Below are positions 11,701 to 19,811 of a DNA stretch of 64,000 bases, piece after piece; position 1 is the stretch's first letter, and each line of letters begins with the position of its first letter. Under the pieces are notes generated by a model. That model was not told the DNA's origin and searched no databases. It worked only from the letters and a program-made list of their open reading frames with translations. Made by a program: the position numbers and the translations under genes. The stretch covers positions 40,463,394 to 40,527,393 of the forward strand of contig CAIIXF020000005.1 of assembly GCA_903813345.2 (NCBI GenBank), given 5' to 3'. The DNA is from Owenia fusiformis (lineage: Eukaryota > Annelida > Polychaeta > Sabellida > Oweniidae).

Positions 11701-14700
11701 TAATAGCAGCACCACTTATTTTGAACAGATATGTAAAAATGAGGTGGGCTCAGAGAACAAGAGTAAAACGAGTATAAATCTTTTATTTGCAGATAACTTA
11801 CCAGTAGAGCTGAAAGAATCAAGTTTTTCTGAGCATCATCAAATTCAGTGAACCAGTCAGTGATCACCTAAATCAAAGAAAATAAAAATTACAATTTAAA
11901 GTAAAACATAAATTGGGCAATAAATGATTGAATTGAGATATCCTAAATGAGGTACAGTAAAACCTGTCTAATCCGAACACCCATGGGACCAGCCAAAAGC
12001 GTTCAAATTGGCAGGTGTTCAAATTTCGAGGATATTGTTGGTCGGGGGGGGGGGATTTTCATTGTTCAGTTCACTATATTGAACACTTAATACTTAGTCA
12101 GAAAACAATACATGTTGTTGATATACATGAATATACATGTAGGCCTATAGCCTACATGTATATGCTATGTTTTATTTACATTTTGAACAATTTCATTATT
12201 TTTGGAAAGATAACTCTTTAATTTTGGCAAAAACTTTGTAATACACTGAATAAGTATATGATAGTCTTGTACAAAATCTCATGCTTATTAAATGACTTAT
12301 CTCATATTGTGGTTACAGAGCACTGCTTTACCTGAGCTTGAAAAAGTCATTCATTGTTGTTTGTTTCTTGGCACTTTTAGCATTAGCAATATTTGAGTAG
12401 ATACCCTCTTCAATTAAAAAGAATTTTTCATGAGTGATCATTCGAGATGATGCATAATCTTTCAAAATATCAAGGGCATTCAGGATGTCAGATGTATGCC
12501 TTTTAGGAGACATTTTAGTGATAGGATATTACGAAGTTGACTTTTTTCTTTTTCTCGTGATATAATCTTGTCTGCAAATGTGTCTGTGTTGTCTTTGTGA
12601 TATTAAAACATTTACTGATTGAATCCTAGCTATCATAACAGACCCATGGGATATAAAACAGTTAAGACTTGTTCATAATCCAAATCAAAAACATCCAGTT
12701 AATTTAAAATAAGGATAAACCAATTATCTCCCAGATTCTCACCTTTCTCTTAATCCAAATCAAAAACATCCAGGTAATTTCTAATAATGATAAAACAATT
12801 ATAATCTTGTCTGCAAATGTGTCTGTGTTGTCTCTGTGATTAAACAAGACACACAGTGATAAATATCGCACTTTGAAGAGCAAACTGGCCACCATGCAAT
12901 TTACCCAGCATGGCCAAAACCTAATCAGACCTTGGCACTAGTCTGCTCTTGCATCTGTAAACATTTCAAGTTGACAAGGTTAGCGGTTTTCCTGCAATTT
13001 TGATGACAAGAATTTATTTGTAGTCTTGAACTTTGGGAAAATTTAGATAACATTGTTTGTGACCTAATTTGATGACCTTCGACCTTGAAAATTTCACTTT
13101 TTCAGACCTCAGTAGGTGTTTCGTAATTAAGCTGACCTAAATTTAAATCCAAAATATCAATTTAGAAAATCAAATTTTTGACCTTTTCAAAGTCACTGAA
13201 GGTCAACGAAAGGTCAAATCTGAAATATAAGGTCAGATTTGAACTTCTGAGAACTTGTAGATGTTTTTTAAAAAAAGATTTGGTCAATTTGGAGCAAATT
13301 GAAAAATTCAAAATGGCCGCCAAATTGAAAATTCAAAATGGCCACCATGTAATTCAGCCAGCATACCCAAAACCTAATCAGATCTTGGCAATAGTCTGCT
13401 CTTGCATCTGTAAAAATTTCAAGTTGAACGGATAAGTGGTTTTCCTGGAATTTTGATGACAAGATTTGTTGAAAAATTCAAAATGGCCGCCACATAGTTT
13501 ACCCAGCATGCCCTAAATCTAATCAGATCTTGGCACTAGTCTGCTATTGCATGTGTAATAATTTCAAGTTGAACAGGTTAGCGGTTTTCTTGGAATTTTG
13601 ATGACAAGAATTGATTTGTAGTCACAAACTTTGAGAAACTTGGATAACATCATTTGTGACCTAGTTTAATGACCTTGACCTTTGACCTTGAAAATTTAAC
13701 TTTTTCAGACCTCAGTAGGTGTTTCGTAATTAAGCTGACCTAAATTTAAATCCAAAATATCAATTTAGAAAATCAACTTTTTTTACCTTTTAAAGGTCAC
13801 TGAAGGTCAACGAAAGGTCAAATCTGAAATCTAAGGTCAGATTTGAACTTTTGAGAACTTGTAGATGTTTTTTAAAAAAAAAATTTGGTCAATTTGGAGC
13901 AAGTTGAAAAATTCAAAATGGCCGCCAAATTGAAAAATTCAAAATGGCCACCATGTAATTCAGCCAGCATACCCAAAACCTAATCAGATCTTGGCAATAG
14001 TCTGCTCTTGCATCTGTAAAAATTTCAAGTTGAACGGATAAGTGGTTTTCCTGGAATTTTGATGACAAGATTTGTTGAAAAATTCAAAATGGCCGCCACA
14101 TAGTTTACCCAGCATGCCCTTAACCTAATCAGATCTTGGTACTAGTCTGCTCTTGCATCTGTAAAAATTTCAAGTTGAACAGGTAAGCAGTTATCCTGGA
14201 AATTTGATGACAAGATTTGGTTTAGCACGCCCGCACGCCCGCCCGCCCGCCCGCTCACACCTTTTTTGTTGTTTTCCACAATTAGGGATGTCATTGAGAC
14301 TTAAATAAGTTAATTAATTAACAATATTGGTTCTTTGATTACATTGCATATGTAAAGATAATAAGAACTATAACATTGACTCAATATGTGGCTATTATTG
14401 AAATGTCCAGACATTTGATTTCTGATAAAATGTTCAGATTAGACAGGTCAGTTTTTCAAATCTGGTTGTTCACTGTTCAGATTAGGAGGTGTTCAGATTT
14501 CAAGGTTTTTTTAACATGGGAGTCAATGGGAGGAAAAAATGGGACCGAAAAAAAGTGTTCAAATTGGAAGGTGTTCGGATTAGCCAGGTGTTCAGATATA
14601 CAGGTTTTACTGTACTGTATTTGAATCTTGTTTTGAGAATATAAATACCTATATCCTCAAGTGCAATAATTTTTGTAAAATGGAAGAAATCACTCTAAAT

Positions 14701-15906
14701 GATACATACGCTGTAATTTTTCCCACATATTGATATTATGATATTGATATTGACACTTTCTCCAATTTTTGATGAAAGTTCTTGCTTTAAAAACAGTCAA
14801 CAAAGAATTAATATTAGAGTATGAAACCTTACCTTTTTACGTGTTTTGAATTCTTCAGGTAGTATGGTATTAGCAATGGATGGTTTATTTACATTTTCAG
14901 TATCACTAATTTCACAGCGTTCATCATTCTCAGCATCATGGGCAGGGGGAGATTCACAGTGACACCTATTGGTGATGTAGGGTGTCCGAACAGTACTTGA
15001 TGGATAGTTAGTAAGATGGGGTCTCACTGGGAGATGACACTTTGCACATAAGTTCCTAGTTTTAGAGCGATAGTAACTTGGAAGGCTGTTTGATTTGAAC
15101 TGATTTAACACATGATATGAGGTTGGACTATTCATTGAATTCAGCTCATTATGCTTAATGGTTGAGGTTGAGGCATTTGAGTTAAGATCCAGGTTTTGAG
15201 GTATTTGGTTTCCTCGCGATTGTTCCACATTAAAATTAGTGCGCAAAAAATTCAGATTCAGATCAGACATTGAAATGCTTCTGCGTATCCAATGTGTTGC
15301 ACATTTATCACATGACTCGTTATGCTGAAAATCACAGCATTTATCTTTGCTGCTTTCATCCAAACTATCGAAATCATAAATACAAAATGACTTTGACATG
15401 TCAACAAGTTCCAGGGATTTTGGTCTTGGAGCCCTTGGTGACTCCTTATGAATGGCTTTTTTCTTACGTTTGCTCCAGTTTGGTCTTGAACCTTCAGATT
15501 TATTGTATTCTAATTGGTGGAACAATGTTTTAGTTTGACTCGGTTTGATGCAATTTTTCTCATCAATTTCACTATTAGGGAAATCTCTTGACCTCCTGAT
15601 CTTTGTCTCGCTGTCATTACAGTCACTCTCACTGGACGATCCGAATTCCCATTCTGACCAATTGACAGGACTCATGGGTGACACATCCGGATTAGTATGA
15701 CTATGAGTGGGGGAAAAATCTGCATTAACATCTTCCAGTTCTGTAGTCGTTGTGTCAATAGAATTTTCCCGACTGTTTCTTGATTTTTTACTGAACCACT
15801 TTTTCCATTCCTTTGATTTAGATTTAGGTCTGGAGATTTTGTCATCATTTTCTTTAATATTTGTTCCGCCACTCTCGTCATCACCCCCTACAGCTCCAGG
15901 CTCCAT
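5762..15906 (-). CDS. F-box/WD40-repeat protein (FBXW7/Cdc4-like SCF substrate receptor), complete, 11 exons
   Basis: Exons in coding order: 15906-14833, 11867-11802, 10805-10661, 9691-9531, 8951-8861, 8592-8528, 8113-7988, 7675-7497, 7267-7189, 6649-6398, 5905-5762. All junctions are GT-AG, all phases agree, and the total of 2382 nt gives 793 residues. The ATG is directly preceded by an in-frame TAG, which fixes the start. Residues 1-358 (exon 1) are polar, Ser/Asn-rich, with basic patches and scattered Cys pairs. A short helical lead-in (WFTEFDDAQKNL, then EHCELPQVHLL) precedes the F-box (about residues 405-445: ITWLPQQLSTKI, then VSLCQASMVCKTW). Seven WD40 repeats follow, each with a VSGS-type strand and a closing WD or WS pair; the protein ends KLWDFSCC. 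By family knowledge the F-box binds Skp1 in an SCF E3 ligase and the propeller binds the substrate. Assignment as an FBXW-type receptor is firm; one-to-one orthology with FBXW7 is not claimed. Confidence 0.9.
8331..8490. mobile_element. 160-bp pogo/Tigger-type MITE with TA duplication
   Basis: The ends CAGTGAAACCTC and GGTTTTACTG are inverted repeats and are flanked by TA on both sides. The interior repeats a gtgttcact phrase in both orientations. It lies in the intron between exons 6 and 7 of the F-box/WD40 gene. The termini match those of the larger element at 11955-14612, suggesting mobilisation by the same transposase family. Confidence 0.8.
9723..9795 (-). pseudogene. Duplicated, decayed copy of the F-box exon
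   Basis: About 100 bases upstream (in gene orientation) of exon 4 lies a second copy of its acceptor and first 70 bases. The preceding TTTCCAG and the reading LCQASVVCKTWYNLAS are clearly shared. Compared with the true exon (9691-9531) it lacks one base in the first codons, so joining it to exon 3 would shift the frame, and it has no matching donor. It is best read as a tandem partial exon duplication that is now a pseudoexon. Confidence 0.8.
9990..10500. mobile_element. Foldback element with a strong central hairpin
   Basis: The core at about 10001-10119 is an imperfect palindrome: gtacctgtgcaagatcgtcc on the left faces its complement on the right, with arms of about 55 bp and a short loop. 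Weaker outer matches (ttctcatatgact near 10134 against agtcatatgagaaaa near 10477) suggest a larger foldback element. It is intronic in the F-box/WD40 gene and has no coding content. Confidence 0.6.
11114..11296. mobile_element. Mariner-like MITE, about 183 bp
   Basis: The ends share an inverted repeat of about 25 bp with the core CCAAAAGTATCAGGACTGA and are flanked by TA on both sides. The size, TA duplication and AAAAGTA-type terminus fit the Tc1/mariner group. No transposase is present. It is intronic in the F-box/WD40 gene. Confidence 0.7.
12328..12513 (-). pseudogene. C-terminal fragment of a Tigger/pogo-like transposase
   Basis: The 61-residue frame contains SDILNALDILKDYASSR, then EEGIYSNIANAKS, and ends KKQTTMNDFFKLR. 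Tigger/Jerky transposases commonly end with a helical segment followed by a short T-x-x-D-F/Y-F tail, and the flanking TA-bounded inverted repeats are of the matching class. The catalytic DDE region and the CENP-B-type DNA-binding domain are absent, so it cannot be functional. The assignment is by motif resemblance only. Confidence 0.6.
12845..14262 (-). mobile_element. Helitron2-like non-autonomous element, family H2, copy 1 (5' end truncated)
   Basis: On the minus strand this reads like the copy at 40217-42268. It contains two units of about 605 bp with the phrases tcaaaatggccgcca and ggtcagatttgaactt. The 3' end carries the inverted terminal partner ttcaaagtgcgat followed by a tail ending CTTG before T. 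Near the 5' side is a (GGGC)n microsatellite, but the 5' hairpin seen in the other copy is missing. It is nested in the Tigger relic and is in sense with the host gene. Confidence 0.7.
14833..15906 (-). CDS. Exon 1 of the F-box/WD40 gene: long disordered N-terminus
   Basis: The single exon encodes 358 residues, opening MEPGAVGGDDESGG, and ends at a GTAAGG donor after TRKK. It is acidic at the start, then alternates Ser/Thr-rich and Lys/Arg-rich patches. Basic clusters near residues 28-45 (RPKSKSKEWKKW) and 145-165 (SKRKKKAIHK) could act as nuclear signals. Cys groups occur late (CCDF, CDKCATHW, LCAKC, RCHCES), but the spacing does not match a zinc finger I recognise. Cdc4-type proteins often carry a long disordered N-terminus, but the sequence here is not one I can match. 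Confidence 0.9.
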
Positions 15907-16833
15907 CTACACTATAACCCTACTAGGGAGAACCTCCCATCTGCTGAAACATATAATACAGTAGAATTAATAACCAGCATGCATTTTAGGAGAAAACCTG
16001 GAATATATCTATTCGAAGGATGCATCCAATATTTCCCACAGGCTCTATCTGCATAGGGTGTGGTTTACAATCGTATTGCACAGCTTGATGCCAACAGAAA
16101 GAAACAGTCAACTCAGTCAAGCCTAACCATTAGCTAAAGTGCAAAACTGCACATAGTCTCTTTGCATTTCTTATTTATCGTGCAAGGTTAAAGTTGATTT
16201 GGATAGGGAACTCAACTGAGTGAAGTGTTTGTGTTTTGTGGTGGAGGCAAACAATAACAAATATAAGACTCAAGACTTACATTTGTTTGTCTACTTATTT
16301 CATTGTTTACAAATAAATAGTTTTTTCTTCAGACCTAACACATCTGCACATGCATTGTGAGAAACTGTGAGCATTCTGAAACACATTTTGATATATTGCC
16401 CATTTTACTAATTGAGTACAACTTCTACAATGGGTATTGGCATTATACACTGGCATGTAGCGGCCCTGATATCGATAAATTCTACACGCAATATAACCCG
16501 ATACTACATGCTTGGTTAAAACTTTACACGAAAAAGCTTCGATATCCGGGCATTTACTCTTACACTGAACTGAAAATAGCATCGTCTAAACGTGTATGTG
16601 TTGGCTTCCGGGTAAGTTTATCAACATTTATACTCAATTGAAAGAGCAGTCGTGCTTATATCGTGTACCAGTTTGATTTATTTATATGTGTGTGTATTTA
16701 TAACATGATAGCCTAGTAATACCGTGTCGTTAGAACAACTGCTAGATATCGAACTGATGACCTGAAATTACATTATTGGACTGATCGCGCATCTGATATT
16801 AAATGATTACTTTGCATTGAATCTGATATTAAC
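15907..16833. other. Upstream flank of the F-box/WD40 gene; no gene recognised
   Basis: The region just upstream of the minus-strand start codon should contain the promoter and 5' untranslated sequence of the F-box/WD40 gene. I see no convincing TATA box or initiator. Overlapping open frames at 16307-16641 on both strands have no recognisable domain. Confidence 0.4.
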
Positions 16834-17094
16834 TTGCAACCCAATACCATGGCTTTACATTTGAATGATAACACGGCCTCATATTCTAATCCATTATACG
16901 TCCATTGCAGGCCAAAAATGTTTCAATGTGGATATTGTAATGCACACGAGAATACATTCGATTCGTATATTGATCATACATCAATTGAACATGGAGATTT
17001 TCCTGTACACTTCTCCCAAACCTGTGGAATAGACAAGATGCGAGTAGAAATTATCTTGATTTACGTCATCAAATATTCAAAATTCATTTTGTGA
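16834..17094 (+). CDS. Possible C2H2-like zinc-finger fragment
   Basis: The frame holds MFQCGYCNAHENTFDSY followed by IDHTSIEH, that is C-x2-C then spaced His residues, close to a single C2H2 or BED-type finger. A plausible acceptor (ccattgcag) precedes GCCAAAAATG at about 16911, so only the part from there may be an exon. No partner exon was found. It could be a remnant of a transposase or of an isolated zinc-finger gene. Confidence is low. Confidence 0.3.
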   Translation: MQPNTMALHLNDNTASYSNPLYVHCRPKMFQCGYCNAHENTFDSYIDHTSIEHGDFPVHFSQTCGIDKMRVEIILIYVIKYSKFIL

Positions 17095-17359
17095 AAAAAT
17101 TCGAAACCATCGAATATCACTTTTTAAGACGTGATATTCGATAGTTTAAAAGTGATATTCGATGGTTTGTCAATTGTTTACTAAAATATGATATCTTGGT
17201 CACATATCAAATATATCATCATGTGATATTCGATCTATATCATTGCAACCATGGGATATAGAGAATATCCTATGATTTATGAGAGATTTGATTTTTATCC
17301 ACGAATGAATATGATATCTTAAGTATGTTTCCCACATGCTCTGGTGTGTAACTTGCGAA

Positions 17360-17745
17360 ATATGTTATCATTTTCAAAAAAAATTCAAAATTTTTCCAAA
17401 TTTGTTTTCAAATTTTTTCAAAAATGAAAAAGAAAATTTCCAAAATTTTTTTCCCAAATTTTTTTTCAAATTTTTTGTCCAAAATTTTTTTTCAAGATTC
17501 TTTTTCACATTTTTTTGTATAATTTTTTCAAATTCTTTTTCCCAAATTTTTTTTCAAATTTTTTCAAATTTTTTCCCCACATTTTTTCACAATTTTTTTC
17601 ACCTTTTTACGGCATACTTTTTTTCAAGTTTTTTTCAAAACTTTTTTTTCAATTTTTTTCAAAATTTTTTTACATAATTTTTTTTCCACAATTTTTTTTT
17701 TCAATTTTTTTTTCCGAATTTATTTTGAACATTTTTTTGAGCGGG
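17360..17745. repeat. T-rich low-complexity tract
   Basis: Runs of 5-9 T separated by caaa, cccaaa or cacaa continue for almost 400 bases. The Phe-rich open frames across it are artefacts of this composition. Confidence 0.9.
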
Positions 17746-19000
17746 ACATACGATTTATATGTCCCGGAGCTCCGTCGGAGCGGGACATACGAAAAATATT
17801 TGCCGGATATGGAATATATTCCCGGTTGATATGCCCCTGAAACCTCATCAGGTATGGAATACATAAGGGTTATGTACAGGGAGGTCTTGGATATGGGGTT
17901 TATCCAGAGGGAGATGCATATTTACCTAAGGGACCGTAGGGACCGAAGGTAGATGTACATATCTCACGAGGGATGAACCCCATATCTAAGCCGACCGAAC
18001 ATAACCGCTTTATCCTATACCAAGTAGAGTTTTCAAGGGCATATGGCCATTTCAATAGTACAAGATGTAAAAATAAACAAATCATTCATATACAAAGTCA
18101 TTTTATTGCATTACCGAAAGCGGGAAGATATGCACCGGAAGCGGGAAGATATGCACCGAAGCGGGAGATATGGAGGTTCTGGATATGGAAACCTCAAAAT
18201 CAGGATACGGGATATATCTTACCTTAGTTAATCTGAAAACATAGGATCAAATCCTATGCTAAGGGCTGATGTGAAAAAGACACTCCACCCTGGTGGGAAT
18301 CGAACCCACAACCTCTACTTGGCATATGATAAATATAGGTTATTTACTGGGAGAGATTGAATATGGGTTTTATTCCGAGGGGCAATATGATATTGACTGA
18401 AGGGTAATATAATATTGACCGAGAGCGCAGCGACCGAGTGTCAATATCATATTGCCCAAGGTCAATATCATATTTTCCGAGGAATAAAACCCATATTCAA
18501 TCCTGACCAGAAATAACCTATTTATTCCATAATACATCCCTCTAGAATGTTACATTTGGATAATGCAAACGTTATATTAATAAATGCACATTGATTGAAA
18601 AATAAAATAAATAAATAAAATAACCGGGAAACTAAAAAATAGGTCAATACGCTCCAATACGATTTTTCACGGGGACAATACGATTTTTTCATGTAATACG
18701 CTCAAATACGATTTTTTCCCGGGGACAATACGATTATTTCATGTAATACGATTCAATACGATTTTAATTCCTTCATATTTCCCTGGGAAAACAGTAGTAT
18801 TATGGAATAAAATATATTTTCCCTCGGGACATGCGGCCCTCGGACAGATATATTATATTTGCCTCGGGGTAATCCCAATATCCTGAACCTCATATAGGAT
18901 AATCTCTATATCTACCTGATGGACCATAGGGACCGAAGGTAGACGTGCATATCTCACGAGGGATAAACCCCATATCCAAACCGACCGCACATATCTGCTT
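17745..19000. repeat. Cluster of foldback and palindromic repeats
   Basis: Several short palindromes recur, for example gggacatacg flanking ggagctccgtcggagc near 17750-17790. Two diverged copies of a block beginning catatctcacgagggat occur at about 17959 and 18948. A long imperfect hairpin spans 18355-18515, with gaatatgggttttattcc opposed by its complement and the loop flank gagagcgcagcgaccgag. No coding sequence is seen. The layout suggests several small foldback elements inserted into one another. Confidence 0.65.
18278..18312 (-). other. tRNA-type T-arm / pol III B-box remnant
   Basis: On the minus strand the sequence GGTGGG is offset from a perfect B-box GGTTCGATTCC with flanking pairs that would form a T-arm (GTGGG with CCCAC). 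There is no acceptor stem, D-arm or anticodon arm at the right spacing, so this is not an intact tRNA gene. A tRNA-derived SINE fragment or a decayed tRNA are the likely explanations. Confidence 0.45.
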
Positions 19001-19811
19001 TATCATATACCAAGTAGTTTTCTAAAAAATTAATCTTATTTCCTTTTTTGAATTTTTTTAATTTTTTATTTTTATTCTCTACTCTACTTGTCAAAGGATA
19101 ATAGACAATAAATATATATATATAGTTTAGCATGATATGTACTTCTTTCTGTAACTGGAATACGATTCTAATATACAAGCAACACATACGTATTCCCGGG
19201 GAACCATAAATATTTTGTGTAGGGTGTGGACATTTTTCTTTTCATTTCTCTAAAATCAGATTATTTTCATAAAATCCATACAAAGTTGGGCCTAAGCCTC
19301 TATTTTCGTATTCTGCATGCTAAGATATTTATAATGTAAAACCTAAGAGATAAATTCAATGTCTTCAGTTGAGAATAAGTATAAGGTAAATGTGTGAATT
19401 CTGCTTGTTGATGCACTATTTTTATAATAAACAAGGTTCGATACGCAACACTGAATAGACTGCAGTCATAGCTTAGTTGTAAAGAAAACAAAAGAAGTTG
19501 GGACGTGGTCATGCTTGATTATGTTTCTTTTATATATCACCGTTTGCATTCGTTGAAATCGGCCTGCATTGATTTCAAGAGGTGGTCGGTGTACAAGGTC
19601 ATATGTTTGAGTTATTGGTTTAATGATAAGTGTGACCCTTGAATGCGTTAGGCTTTATGTATGCGTGAAACAAATACTCCAATGGCCTAATCTCAATTTG
19701 CCTACAAACAATATAACATTGAAATGATGGTCATCTGCATATTAACTTCCGCACCACACGTCTAACTTCGACACAATTCAGTAAAGTATCCAGTATCGCT
19801 TAAATCGCTAC
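19001..19811. other. Upstream flank and possible 5' leader of the LINE
   Basis: No gene was recognised. The last few hundred bases before 19812 may be the 5' untranslated region of the LINE, but no target-site duplication or promoter was found to fix its 5' boundary. Confidence 0.4.

Larger units (their letters stand above)
11955..14612 (-). mobile_element. Tigger/pogo-type DNA transposon relic carrying a nested Helitron-like element
   Basis: The termini CAGTAAAACCTG and CAGGTTTTACTG are inverted and flanked by TA (11953-11954 and 14613-14614), the hallmark of the Tc1/mariner-pogo group. Subterminal phrases (aatccgaacacc on the left, gtgttcggattag on the right) extend the inverted match. A fragment of coding sequence at 12328-12513 on the minus strand resembles the C-terminal tail of Tigger/Jerky-type transposases. 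The middle was later invaded by the Helitron-like repeat at 12845-14262. The whole unit lies in intron 1 of the F-box/WD40 gene. Confidence 0.8.

Noticed and set aside
12845-14262. CRISPR-like or satellite array
   Set aside because: The units are about 605 bp and diverged, and end in transposon termini; there are no short repeats with unique spacers, and the genome is eukaryotic.
17336-17829. Phe-rich open frames
   Set aside because: They are produced by a T-rich low-complexity tract; there are no splice sites or domains.
18278-18312. Intact tRNA gene
   Set aside because: Only the T-arm/B-box is present; acceptor stem, D-arm and anticodon arm are missing.
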